Program-made: the position numbers and the translations under genes
From: Streptomyces fradiae
Lineage (GTDB): Bacteria > Actinomycetota > Actinomycetes > Streptomycetales > Streptomycetaceae
Direction of reading: 5' to 3'
Assembly (NCBI RefSeq): GCF_041270065.1
Contig: NZ_CP065958.1
Coordinates: forward strand, 6,386,001-6,450,000
DNA length: 64,000 nucleotides
Notes under the pieces: generated by a model
What the model was told of the DNA's origin: nothing
The model's database searches: none
The model's input: only the letters and a program-made list of their open reading frames with translations
Shown: positions 36,039-44,061 of the stretch, one piece after another
Layout of the letters: the number at the start of each line of letters is the position of its first letter
How positions within the stretch are numbered: position 1 is the first letter of the stretch

Positions 36039-36812
36039 TCAGTGGACGGAGAACCCGCCGTCCACGAACACCGCCTGCCCCGTGACGTACGCGGAGGCAG
36101 GGCTCGCCAGAAAGACGGCGGCGCCCTCGAAGTCCTCCGGCAGACCGTTGCGCCCGACCAGGGTGCGGGCCGCGAGATCCGCGACCCGGTCCGGGTCGGC
36201 GGACAGGCGCTCGTTCAGCGGGGTCATCACGAACCCGGGTACGAGGGTGTTCACGGTGACGCCGTACGGCGACCAGGCCTCGGCCTGCGAACGCGCCAGC
36301 GACTCCAGGGCGCCCTTCGACACCCCGTACGCCCCGGACTGAACAAACGCCCGGTGCGCCTGCTGGGACGTCACATGGATGATCCGCCCGAAGCCCCGCT
36401 CGGCCATGCCGGGCCCGAAGCGCTGCCCGAGCAGGAACGGCGCCTCCAGGTTCACCGCCATCGTCCGGTCCCACACCTCGTCGGTGAGGTCGGACAGCGG
36501 TGGCCGCAGATTGATCCCGGCGGAGTTCACGACGATGTCCGGCTCGCCGCCGAGCGCCTCCACGGCGGCCTCGGCCGCCGCCCGTACGCCCTCGCGGCTC
36601 CCGAGATCCCCGCTCACCCACGTCGCCGTGCCGCCGAGCCCGGTGAGCTCGTCCACCGTCTCCTTCAGCTCCGCCTCACGCCGCGCCACGACCACCACGG
36701 ACGCCCCGGCCCGGGCAAGGGCGCGCGCGATGGCCCGCCCGATGCCCGAACTGCCGCCGGTGACGAGGGCCTTGCGCCCGGAGAGGGAGAACAGCTGGTC
36801 CAGGTACGCCAC
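36039..36812 (-). CDS. SDR-family oxidoreductase (gluconate 5-dehydrogenase-like)
   Basis: 257 residues from a GTG that overlaps the DUF397 stop by one base. TGGSSGIG cofactor motif (about 19-26), NSAG (about 93), Ser in VTSQQ and catalytic YGVSK (about 153-157), PGFVMTPL and the C-terminal VDGGFSVH. A classical NAD(P)H-dependent SDR; the substrate is unknown. It is the last cistron of a leftward operon XRE-DUF397-SDR, which is unusual company for a metabolic enzyme and may be the regulated output. Confidence 0.88.
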   Translation of the reverse strand: MAYLDQLFSLSGRKALVTGGSSGIGRAIARALARAGASVVVVARREAELKETVDELTGLGGTATWVSGDLGSREGVRAAAEAAVEALGGEPDIVVNSAGINLRPPLSDLTDEVWDRTMAVNLEAPFLLGQRFGPGMAERGFGRIIHVTSQQAHRAFVQSGAYGVSKGALESLARSQAEAWSPYGVTVNTLVPGFVMTPLNERLSADPDRVADLAARTLVGRNGLPEDFEGAAVFLASPASAYVTGQAVFVDGGFSVH

Positions 36813-37057
36813 TACAGCTGCTCGCAGCCGCCGACGAACGCGCTCCAGGCGCCGGGCGCGAGCGCGAGCTGGGCGTCCTCGGGCCGCTTGGAGTCACGGA
36901 CGTGGACGGTGGTGGGGCAGGTGGCGACCTCGACGCAGTCGTCGCCCGATCCGCTGCTGTAGGTCGACTTGTGCCAGGCGAGGGCGACTTCCACGCAGTC
37001 GCCGTCGCCGCTGCTGCTGTAACTGCTCTTAGACCAGGACAGGTCAGTGGTGCTCAT
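36812..37057 (-). CDS. DUF397 protein with duplicated N-terminal half
   Basis: 81 residues. DUF397 proteins are small partners of WhiJ-like/DUF5753 regulators. The usual KSSYSS...CVEVA motif occurs twice: KSSYSSSGDGDCVEVA (about 10-25) and KSTYSSGSGDDCVEVA (about 30-45), then the single C-terminal part VHVRDSKRPEDAQLAL...WSAFVGG. The start ATG overlaps the XRE stop (ATGA). It probably binds and modulates the XRE regulator. Confidence 0.9.
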   Translation of the reverse strand: MSTTDLSWSKSSYSSSGDGDCVEVALAWHKSTYSSGSGDDCVEVATCPTTVHVRDSKRPEDAQLALAPGAWSAFVGGCEQL

Positions 37058-37875
37058 GTCGCTCCTCGCATCTGCCGCAACAGGCTCTGGGAGTCTTCCA
37101 GCGTAAGAGCCTGTGACCGCATCCTGGCATACCGCATCTGGAGGATGCCGACGACTTTGGCGTCGGAGATGAGCACCCCGCTCTCCTGGCCCTCGACGTA
37201 CCCGTACCAGCGGTTCTCGGGGGTCTCAAGTAACCGCATAGCTCCGGCGAGCCCCGCGTGGTTGCCCCGCCTCTGCTCCATCACCTGGATCTCGATGTTG
37301 CGCCGCTCGGACATCCGCAGGATGTGCTCGATCTGCGCGCGGTGGACTGCAGGTCCGCCGGTCTCCCTCCGCAGCACGTTCTCCTCGATGATGAAGCTGT
37401 ACGCGGTGTTGGGCCGCTCGGTGAGCAGCTTCTGCCGCTTCACGCGGGCGACGAGGTTCTCCTCGATCTCCTCGTCGCCCAACGGCGGCAACTGCTCCTC
37501 GAAGAGGACGCGTTGGTACTCCTCGATCTGGAGCAGTCCGGGTACGAATCGGTTCTCGTACGTGTAGAGGCAGAGCGCCTTCGCCTCAAGCGCCGCCCAC
37601 CGCCGGAACCAGTTGGCCAGGGGCTCCCGCGACAGGTGCTTCGCCGGACCCTTGATCGCCCCGAAGGCGTCGAAGAACTCCTCCGACCGGTCCACGAACT
37701 TCGGCGACGGGAACCGCCGTCCCTGTTCGACGGACGAGACCGTCTCCACCGAGTACCCCACCTGCGGGGCGTACTGTTCCTGGGTGAGCCCCGCCCGCTT
37801 GCGGAATGCCTTGATCACCTCTCCGAAGGCCTTCAGGCTGTCCGAGGTCTCCGGTTCCGCGTCGCTGTCTGTCAT
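37054..37875 (-). CDS. WhiJ-like XRE regulator with DUF5753 domain and a TTA codon
   Basis: 273 residues; the ATG at 37875 was chosen for its 6-nt spacing to GGAGG, although a GTG lies just before it. HTH at about 14-65 (FGEVIKAFRKRAGLTQEQYA; YSVETVSSVEQGRRFPS), then a DUF5753 domain (about 85-268; ENRFVPGLLQIEEYQRVLF; RQKLL) expected to bind a ligand or the DUF397 partner. Codon 215 (37231-37233) is TTA Leu, so translation should depend on bldA tRNA. The cluster is a paralogue of the whiJ/abaA-type developmental loci of S. coelicolor. Confidence 0.9.
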   Translation of the reverse strand: MTDSDAEPETSDSLKAFGEVIKAFRKRAGLTQEQYAPQVGYSVETVSSVEQGRRFPSPKFVDRSEEFFDAFGAIKGPAKHLSREPLANWFRRWAALEAKALCLYTYENRFVPGLLQIEEYQRVLFEEQLPPLGDEEIEENLVARVKRQKLLTERPNTAYSFIIEENVLRRETGGPAVHRAQIEHILRMSERRNIEIQVMEQRRGNHAGLAGAMRLLETPENRWYGYVEGQESGVLISDAKVVGILQMRYARMRSQALTLEDSQSLLRQMRGAT

Positions 37876-37908
37876 CACGCACCTCCTTCATGCTTGGTGC
37901 GCACATCG

Positions 37909-37967
37909 TCACGGGCCGTGATGAGTACTGTCTACCCTCCGAGGTCGTACGCTTGCGGAGCGTACGA
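37909..37967. promoter_or_regulatory. Two dyads between the XRE gene and the ATPase gene
   Basis: TCACGG-G-CCGTGA (37909-37921) and TCGTACGCT-TGCGG-AGCGTACGA (37945-37967; perfect 9-bp arms) lie in the 137-bp gap between divergent starts. The second dyad is a strong candidate operator for the WhiJ-like protein, controlling both directions. Confidence 0.6.
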
Positions 37968-38012
37968 GTTTCTGACCTGGGGGAGCGGCCTGGAAGTCGC
38001 CACATTGGCCTC

Positions 38013-38444
38013 ATGACTCCCCCTCAGACCCGCGAAGTGCCGGTTACCGTACGTGTGTTCACCCAGCGCTTCAGCTCGACCCCGCGCGGCGCCCGCCTCG
38101 CCCGCCGGCTCGCTCTCCACCAGCTCGACCGCTGGGGGCACGCCTACGGAACGCCACTCTCCGACACCGTCGCCCAGATCGTCGCCGAGCTCGCCGCGAA
38201 CGCGGTCACCCACGGGCGGGTGCCCGGCCGGGACTTCGAGCTCACGCTCTCGTACACGCCGGAACGACGTCTGGTCGTCGACGTCTCCGACACCCGCACC
38301 GAACGCCGGCCCGGCCTCGTCGCCCCGCTGCCGCTCTCCGACTCGGGCCGCGGCCTGCTCCTCGTCGACGCGCTCGCCACCCGCTGGGACATCCTGGACC
38401 GCCTGCCCATCGGCAAGACGGTCCGCGCCGAGCTTGATCTATGA
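38013..38444 (+). CDS. RsbW/AbaA-like ATP-binding protein (HATPase)
   Basis: 143 residues from the ATG at 38013. GHKL-type ATPase motifs: N box IVAELAANAVTHG, G1 box VVDVSDTRT and G2 box LSDSGRGLLLVDALATRW. This is the anti-sigma-factor-like kinase that accompanies WhiJ/DUF397 pairs. It may bind or phosphorylate a partner; no cognate sigma factor is adjacent. Divergent from the XRE regulator and convergent with a VOC protein (6-nt stop overlap). Confidence 0.88.
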   Translation: MTPPQTREVPVTVRVFTQRFSSTPRGARLARRLALHQLDRWGHAYGTPLSDTVAQIVAELAANAVTHGRVPGRDFELTLSYTPERRLVVDVSDTRTERRPGLVAPLPLSDSGRGLLLVDALATRWDILDRLPIGKTVRAELDL

Positions 38445-38834
38445 GACCGGCTTGAGCCGGGTCCTCAGGAGACAGAATTCGTTGCCCTCCGGGTCCGCGA
38501 GCACGTACCAGCTCTCCTCACCTGTCTGCCCGACATCCGCGTGCCGGGCACCGAGCGCCAGCAGGCGCTCCAACTCGGCGTCCTGGTCGCGGTCGGTGGG
38601 GTTCACGTCGAGATGCAGCGGCAGCTTCCCCGCCTTCGGGGTGTCGCTCGGGCTGAGGATCAACGTCGGCTGCGGGCCGCCGAACCCGGCATCGGGCGGC
38701 CCGATCGCGATGCTGCCGTCCTCCTCCCGTTCGATCTCCACGTACCCGAGCACCTCGCTCCAGAACGCGGCGAGCCGCTCGGGATCGGCACAGTCAAGGA
38801 TCAGTTCACTGATGCGGCAGGCCATGCACGGCAT
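38439..38834 (-). CDS. VOC-family (glyoxalase-like) protein
   Basis: 131 residues; an ATG at 38825 (MACRISEL) is an alternative start. Two beta-alpha-beta-beta-beta modules: LILDCADPERLAAFWSEVLGY at about 11-31 and LHLDVNP (about 75) to SWYVLADPEGNEFCLLR. This is the common Streptomyces VOC type. The start region overlaps the 3' end of the WYL regulator gene, suggesting coupling. The reaction is unknown. Confidence 0.85.
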   Translation of the reverse strand: MPCMACRISELILDCADPERLAAFWSEVLGYVEIEREEDGSIAIGPPDAGFGGPQPTLILSPSDTPKAGKLPLHLDVNPTDRDQDAELERLLALGARHADVGQTGEESWYVLADPEGNEFCLLRTRLKPVS

Positions 38835-39801
38835 CGTAGTGCGCGGCCAGCGCGCCGGCCCGGTCCCGCAGCGCGGCCCGCAGCGACTCCGGGCTTATCG
38901 CTTTCGCGTCCGTACCGAGCTGCCACAGCGCCCACTCGGCGTGCCGGGCGTCCTGGAAGGTCACTTCGAGCCGCAGCCAGTCGTCGGTGCCGGGCTCCTC
39001 CATCCGTACGGCGAGCGCGGTGTTGAGCAGCTCCTCCCGGCGCGCCGGGGCGAGCCGCATCCGTACGGTGACGTGGTCGCCGTCGGCGAGGAAGCGCGCC
39101 GAGCGCTCCCGCCAGATCCGGTCCAGATCGATCTCGCCCGGCCGCTCCGCCGCTTCGGGAAGCTCCTCGGCGGCCCGCACCCGCGACAGGCGGTACGTGC
39201 GGTCCTTGCCGGACCGCGTGGCCAGCAGATACGCCTTGTCCCGTACGGTGACGAGCCCGATCGGGTCCACCGTGCGCCACCGCGGGTCCTGGTCCGTGGC
39301 CGCGTACAGGATGCGCAGCTTGCGTCCGGCGAGCACCGCGCGCCGGACCTCGGCCATCGCGGGGCCGGGGATGTCCTCGTCGTCCGTCGTAGTCCGGCGG
39401 GAGAGCAGATCGGTCTCCGGCTCGATCAGGATGCGCTGCACCGCATCGCTCGCGGTCCCCCGAGGGCCCTCCGGCAGCGCGTCCACCACCTTCCTCATCG
39501 CTGACGCGAGCGCCGCCCCGAGCCCGAACGCCTGCTCCCCGCGCCCCGATCCGGCGGTCAGCAGGGCCAACGCCTCGTCATGGTTCAGGCCGGTGAGCTC
39601 GGTCCGGAAGCCGGGAAGCAGCCCGAAGCCACCGTGCCGGCCGCGCTCGGCGTACACGGGGACGCCGGCCGCGGACAGCGCCTCGATGTCCCGGAGCACG
39701 GTTCGGGTCGACACCTCCAGCTCCCGGGCGAGCGCGTCGGCGGTCATCCGCCCGCGCTGCCGCAGCAGGAGTACCAGGGAGACCAACCGGTCGGCGCGCA
39801 T
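38806..39801 (-). CDS. YafY-type WYL-domain transcriptional regulator
   Basis: 331 residues from the ATG at 39801. DeoR-like HTH_11 (1-55; LVSLVLLLRQRGRMTADALA; VSTRTVLRDIEALSAAGVPVY) and a WYL domain (about 145-225; RKLRILYAATDQDPRWRTVDPIGLV...YLLATR) plus a WCX tail. WYL domains bind nucleic acid or nucleotides. Divergent from the RidA gene at 39895 and upstream of the VOC gene, both plausible targets. Confidence 0.9.
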   Translation of the reverse strand: MRADRLVSLVLLLRQRGRMTADALARELEVSTRTVLRDIEALSAAGVPVYAERGRHGGFGLLPGFRTELTGLNHDEALALLTAGSGRGEQAFGLGAALASAMRKVVDALPEGPRGTASDAVQRILIEPETDLLSRRTTTDDEDIPGPAMAEVRRAVLAGRKLRILYAATDQDPRWRTVDPIGLVTVRDKAYLLATRSGKDRTYRLSRVRAAEELPEAAERPGEIDLDRIWRERSARFLADGDHVTVRMRLAPARREELLNTALAVRMEEPGTDDWLRLEVTFQDARHAEWALWQLGTDAKAISPESLRAALRDRAGALAAHYDAVHGLPHQ

Positions 39802-39894
39802 CCCGGAACCGTAACGGAATACCTGACGAAGGGTGTCGTGATTCCTTGCGAGCCTCGTCCCCACGACATCCGAATCGAACGGAACGGAGCTGAC

Positions 39895-40299
39895 GTGACA
39901 GTCGAACGCACGGCGATCAACCCGGTGCCCTGGTCGGTGGAACTGGGCTTCAACCAGGCCGAACTCGTCTCCGGCCCCACCCGCACCCTGTACATCTCGG
40001 GCCAGACAGCGACGAACCCCGACGGCAAGCCCGAGCACGAGGCCGACATGGCAGCCCAGTTGGCCCTGAGCCTCGACAACCTGGAGTCCGTCCTCACCGC
40101 CGCCGACATGACCCTCGCGAACCTCGTCCGCCTCAACGTCTACACGACCGACGTCGACGCCCTCTTCCCCCACTACGGCCTGCTCGCGGCCCGCCTGGCC
40201 GCCGCCGGCGTCGCACCGCCCAGCACCATGCTCGGCGTCACGCGCCTCGCGGTCCCCGGCCTCTTGGTCGAACTGGAGGGCACCGCCGTCGCGGACTAG
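39895..40299 (+). CDS. RidA/YjgF family protein
   Basis: 134 residues from a GTG at 39895 (GGAG 6 nt before). The core contains NPVPWSVELGFNQAELVSG, LYISGQTATNPDG, LENLESVL-like LDNLESVLTAADM, VRLNVYTTDVD and PPSTMLGVTRLA...VELEGTAVA. The canonical catalytic Arg of RidA (in the motif R-x-x-x-x-V-x-x-L) is replaced here by PSTMLGVTRLAVPGLLVE, with Arg inside TRLA. It could hydrolyse enamine/imine intermediates. It faces the WYL regulator across a 93-bp gap. Confidence 0.85.
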   Translation: MTVERTAINPVPWSVELGFNQAELVSGPTRTLYISGQTATNPDGKPEHEADMAAQLALSLDNLESVLTAADMTLANLVRLNVYTTDVDALFPHYGLLAARLAAAGVAPPSTMLGVTRLAVPGLLVELEGTAVAD

Positions 40300-41657
40300 A
40301 AGGGAGGTTCCGAGGAGTACCCGTTTTCGTCCAGCGGGACGGGCTTCGGCTTGGCAGCCCGTTGCTCGGCCACGGTGGGATGGACGGCCACCGCCTCGGC
40401 CGCTCGGCCCTGCCGGACCAGGACGTCGAACAGTTCCTGCCGTGCCTCGATCGTGCCGAGGGCGCGCAGTTCGGTGGCGGCGGCGTCGAGGTGGCCGGCG
40501 GTGGCGAGGAGGCCGGCCTTGACGATACGGGGGTCCTTCCAAGGGGCCGGGTCGGCTTCGGCCACGGCGATCGCCTCGTCGATGCGGCCGAGCTCGGCGA
40601 GGGCCCAAGCTCGCCAGTTGTGCTGGAACTCCTCGTGGCCGTGGTGGGGCACGGTAAGGGGGTGCTCCAGGAGCCGGAGCAGTTCCTCGGGGCGGTCGTG
40701 AAGCTGGTGGACGAGTGGCGCCAGGAGGTTGGAGCAGTCGTACCAGCTGAAGCCGGGTTCGGCGACCGCGACCGCGTCGTCGAGCCGCCCGTCCTGCAGC
40801 AAGGCCGAGGAGAGCCAGGCTCGGTACCCGACCCAGTCGTCGGCGGCGATGGCTTCGCACATCACGGTCTCGGCCTCCTTGGCCCGGCCGCCGGTGCGAA
40901 GGGCGTCGGCATAGACGTCCAGGAGCTCGTGCGCGTTCTGGACGGCCAGCTCGCGCAGCTCGTCGAGCCGACCATGGCGCGCCAGCAGCTCGGCGTAGGC
41001 GATGAGGGTGTTCTGGGTGAGGAACCGGCGCTCGGCTATGTCCTCGCCGAGGGTCCGGATCGCCTCGTCGGCACGACCGGCGCGCTCCATCACCTGGGCC
41101 TGGAGCTCCTGCGCGTTGGAGAGGTCGCTGTTCCATCGGCCCTCTCCCCGAGCCTGCCGCGCGCTCTCGGCGTGCGGGGCGATCAGCTCAAGGACCTGTT
41201 CGTCGCGGCCCTGGCCTTCGGTGATCTCCACCAAAAGGAACCGGGCCCACCCTCCGTCGAGGTGCGGGACGAGTAGCGCGATGGCTTGGTCGATGCGGCC
41301 TGCCCTGGTAAGCAGCCTGGCGAATCGATGGACCTTGGCTGTCCCACCGGCTTCATCCGGACGTACCAGATCCAGCGCTTCCTGCGTCCGGCCTGCCTGG
41401 AGCACGACGTCGGCCTTCGCCCACAGAGCCGCCCGCCACCCGCTCGCGACGAACGGCTCCACCACCTCAAGCGCCCGTCCGAACTCCCCCGCCCGGCACA
41501 ACTCCTCTGCCGCGCCCTCCGCGCAGAACCACTCGCCGCGTTCCGCCGCCGTCTGGATTATCAGGCCCAGGTGACCGTGCTCCAACAGGAGGCGCACGCT
41601 TCCCGGGGCGATGCCGCCGTAGTTGCTCGCCTGCCAGTCAAGATCGTCCACGTTCAT
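40296..41657 (-). CDS. Tetratricopeptide-type repeat protein
   Basis: 453 residues from the ATG at 41657 (MNVDDLDWQ); an ATG 13 codons upstream is possible. About ten helix-turn-helix units with repeating A..L...GR.DEA.....P motifs (AGRTQEALDLV, AGRIDQAIALL, AGRADEAIRTL, GGRAKEAETVM, DGRLDDAVAVA, LGRIDEAIAVA). No signal peptide or enzyme domain. A scaffold for protein interaction is inferred. Such genes are common and multi-copy in Streptomyces. Its stop overlaps the RidA stop by 4 bp. Confidence 0.85.
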   Translation of the reverse strand: MNVDDLDWQASNYGGIAPGSVRLLLEHGHLGLIIQTAAERGEWFCAEGAAEELCRAGEFGRALEVVEPFVASGWRAALWAKADVVLQAGRTQEALDLVRPDEAGGTAKVHRFARLLTRAGRIDQAIALLVPHLDGGWARFLLVEITEGQGRDEQVLELIAPHAESARQARGEGRWNSDLSNAQELQAQVMERAGRADEAIRTLGEDIAERRFLTQNTLIAYAELLARHGRLDELRELAVQNAHELLDVYADALRTGGRAKEAETVMCEAIAADDWVGYRAWLSSALLQDGRLDDAVAVAEPGFSWYDCSNLLAPLVHQLHDRPEELLRLLEHPLTVPHHGHEEFQHNWRAWALAELGRIDEAIAVAEADPAPWKDPRIVKAGLLATAGHLDAAATELRALGTIEARQELFDVLVRQGRAAEAVAVHPTVAEQRAAKPKPVPLDENGYSSEPPF

Positions 41658-41714
41658 GACGGGAAGCGTAGAACGACCCACTGACTCCCCGGCCATGACG
41701 GGCGTGGGGTCGGC

Positions 41715-42671
41715 TCAGCGGAACCGGGGGAGCAGGCCCTGGTCGGAGACCGGGCCCAGGTGGGTGAGCTTGTCGGGGTTGGTGAGGGAGTGGATCGCGC
41801 CGACCGTGCCGTCCTGGAGGTGGAGTTCGACGACGCTGAGGACGCGGCCCTCGGCGTCGTACAGGACGATCCCCGGGGCGCCGTTGACCTGCGCCGGGCG
41901 GAGGGTCGCGCCGAGGGTGCGGAGGCGGCGGAAGCCCGCGACGAGGAGCGCGGCGGTCTGGTGCGGGTCGTGGACCGTACGGCTGATGGCCTGGGCCTTG
42001 CCGCCGCCGTCGCCGTGGAAGACGACGTCCGGCGCGAGCATGCCGAGCAGGGCGTCGAGGTCGCCGCCGTCGGCGGCCGTGAAGAAGCGGCGGGCGAGTT
42101 CGGCGCCCTCGGCGCGGCGCTCGCGGGGGAGTCGGGCGGTGGCGTCGGCGGGGATGCGGCGGCGGGCGCGGGCGAAGATCTGGCGGCAGTTCGCCTCGGT
42201 CTTGCCGGTACTCCGGGCGATGTCCGGGTAGTCGTGGCCGAAGACCTCGCGGAGCACGAACACCGCCCGCTCCATGGGCGAGAGCGCTTCGAGGAGGACG
42301 AGGAGGGCCATGGAGAGCGCGTCGGTGAGCTCGGCGTGCTCGGCGGGGCTGCCGGCGGGGCCGTCGTCATGGGTGACGAGGGGTTCGGGGAGCCAGTCCC
42401 CGACGTAGGTCTCGCGGCGCACCCGGGCCGAGCCGAGATGGTTGATGCCGAGGCGGGTGACCGCCGTTGTCAGATACGCCTTGGGCGCGTCGATCACCGT
42501 GCCCGCCCGCTGGGCCTTGGTCATGCCGAGGAACGCGTCCTGCACCAGGTCCTCGGCGTCGCCGACGGAGCCCGTCATGCCGTACGCGATCGAGAAGAGC
42601 AGCGGCCGGTAGCTCGCCGCCGCGGCCCCCGCCGGGTTCCGGTCCGGGGTCCGGTCCGTCATCTCCGCCAA
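41715..42671 (-). CDS. ECF41-type RNA polymerase sigma factor with SnoaL-like extension
   Basis: 318 residues. The TTG at 42671 is preceded by GGAGGGGG at 7 nt; an ATG three codons later lacks a good SD. Sigma region 2 (YRPLLFSIAYGMTGSVGDAEDLVQDAFL, in parts 22-50), region 4 (LSPMERAVFVLREVFGHDYPDIA) and then a C-terminal SnoaL_2 domain (about 195-300). Hallmark ECF41 motifs: WLPEPL in the linker, DGGGKA (about 223) and NPDKL near the end. In this group the fused domain acts as an in-cis regulator instead of a separate anti-sigma factor. Confidence 0.93.
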   Translation of the reverse strand: MAEMTDRTPDRNPAGAAAASYRPLLFSIAYGMTGSVGDAEDLVQDAFLGMTKAQRAGTVIDAPKAYLTTAVTRLGINHLGSARVRRETYVGDWLPEPLVTHDDGPAGSPAEHAELTDALSMALLVLLEALSPMERAVFVLREVFGHDYPDIARSTGKTEANCRQIFARARRRIPADATARLPRERRAEGAELARRFFTAADGGDLDALLGMLAPDVVFHGDGGGKAQAISRTVHDPHQTAALLVAGFRRLRTLGATLRPAQVNGAPGIVLYDAEGRVLSVVELHLQDGTVGAIHSLTNPDKLTHLGPVSDQGLLPRFR

Positions 42672-42687
42672 CTTATTTCCCCCTCCG

Positions 42688-42714
42688 TGTCACAGCGCGG
42701 GGACGTCCTCTGTC
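42688..42714 (+). promoter_or_regulatory. Candidate ECF41-dependent promoter of the DoxX gene
   Basis: TGTCACA (42688-42694) is the -35 motif described for ECF41 sigma factors. After 16 bp comes TGTC (42711-42714), one base from the -10 CGTC; a perfect CGTC also occurs at 42704, but too close. The promoter points to the DoxX gene at 42764. Confidence 0.6.
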
Positions 42715-42763
42715 CAAGAGGGCGACACCGAATCCACCGACTCACCGGAAGAGAGTGAACCCC

Positions 42764-43129
42764 ATGAACATCGCGCTGTGGATCGTGACCGGACTGCTCG
42801 CCACCGCCTACTTCCTCGGCGGCGGCTTCAAGCTGATCACGCCGAAGGAGAAGATAGCCGCCCTCGGCCACAGCGGGGCCTGGGTGGAGGACTTCCCGGC
42901 GGCGGGCGTCAAGGGCATCGGCGCCCTGGAGATGCTCGGCGCCCTGGGCCTCGTCCTGCCGGCCGCGCTCGACATCGCGCCGGGGCTTGTGCCGTTCGCG
43001 GCCGTAGGACTCGGGCTGATCATGGTCGGGGCCGCGGCGCTGCGGTTGCGGCGCCGCGAGTACTCCCTGGTGGGCGTCGACCTGGTCTATCTGGTGCTGC
43101 TGGTGGTCGTGGCCGCCGGGCGCTTCTAG
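42764..43129 (+). CDS. DoxX-family membrane protein
   Basis: 121 residues with four hydrophobic segments (ALWIVTGLLATAYFLGG, VKGIGALEMLGALGLVLPAAL, LVPFAAVGLGLIMVGAAAL, LVGVDLVYLVLLVVVAA). The segment FKLITPKEKIAALG is typical of DoxX-like proteins found with ECF41. It is a membrane protein linked to redox or thiol stress in other bacteria. Its divergent neighbour is the ECF41 sigma gene, a classic genomic association. Its stop overlaps the methyltransferase stop by 4 bp. Confidence 0.88.
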   Translation: MNIALWIVTGLLATAYFLGGGFKLITPKEKIAALGHSGAWVEDFPAAGVKGIGALEMLGALGLVLPAALDIAPGLVPFAAVGLGLIMVGAAALRLRRREYSLVGVDLVYLVLLVVVAAGRF

Positions 43130-43878
43130 CGCTCCTCGGCCCGGCAGCGCAGCATCTCCAGCGGCGGGTTGCCGGTCAGGTCGGCCCAGAACTCCGCGTC
43201 GTACGCGCGGCGGCCGGCCTCCGACACCTCCAACGGCACCCACTCCAGGCCACCGAAGCCCGCCGCCCGCAGCGACTGCTCGTACACCTCGCGGCGCGGG
43301 GCGGCACCGACGAAGGAGATCGGCGGGTCGAGCAGCGCCGTGATCCGCACCCGCGGCCCGGTCTCGATCTCCTCGCCGGTCGGCTCGCACAGGAAGCCGT
43401 ACTTGGCGAGGGGCGGGCCGTCGAAGCGGAAGTCCGGCGACTGGGCGAGGACGAAGAACTCCCCGCCCGGGGTGAGGTTGCGGTGCACGCTCCGGCACAT
43501 GCGCTCCATCGCGGCCACGTCCGGGGCGTAGTTGAGTAGCTGGACCCCCAGTGCGATGTCGAACTTATGCTCCAGGTCCCCGAGTTCGGCGACATCACCC
43601 ACCGCGTAGCGCACGCCCAACGGCTCGGCGTCCTCGAACGCCCGTGATGCCGCGACCATTTCGGTCGAGATGTCGACGCCGAACACCTCCGCCGCCCCGC
43701 GCCGCTTCAACTCCCGGCTATAGAAGCCGGTGCCGGAGGCGAGATCGAGGACCGACTTCCCCCGGACGTCCCCGACCAGGGCGAGGAAGCTCGGCACCTC
43801 CCCGTACCGTGTCAGGGGCAGGGACTTGAACCCCTCGAACGCCTCGCCGATCTCGTCGTACTGCTGCCGCACGCTCAT
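43126..43878 (-). CDS. Class I SAM-dependent methyltransferase
   Basis: 250 residues from the ATG at 43878. SAM motif I VLDLASGTGFYSREL (about 43-57), motif II acid in VFGVDIS, GDVAELGD, and LLNYAPDVAAMERM...LTPGGEFFV as in UbiE/toxin-like methyltransferases. The substrate is unknown. Divergent from the NmrA-like gene, with 257 bp between. Confidence 0.88.
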   Translation of the reverse strand: MSVRQQYDEIGEAFEGFKSLPLTRYGEVPSFLALVGDVRGKSVLDLASGTGFYSRELKRRGAAEVFGVDISTEMVAASRAFEDAEPLGVRYAVGDVAELGDLEHKFDIALGVQLLNYAPDVAAMERMCRSVHRNLTPGGEFFVLAQSPDFRFDGPPLAKYGFLCEPTGEEIETGPRVRITALLDPPISFVGAAPRREVYEQSLRAAGFGGLEWVPLEVSEAGRRAYDAEFWADLTGNPPLEMLRCRAEER

Positions 43879-44061
43879 CGTGCCGCCTCCCCGTGCTCGT
43901 TCGTGCTCGGTGATGGACTGTGACGCGTTCGGCAGTCTCTCCAAGGCGCGGCCCGTGTCCGTACGGGCGGAAAGCACGAAGATGCGGGCGGTCGGCAGGC
44001 GTCCTCTACGAACGGCCTCCACGAACCGCGGAGCGGCCCGAGCGGGCCCGAGCGGGCCCGA

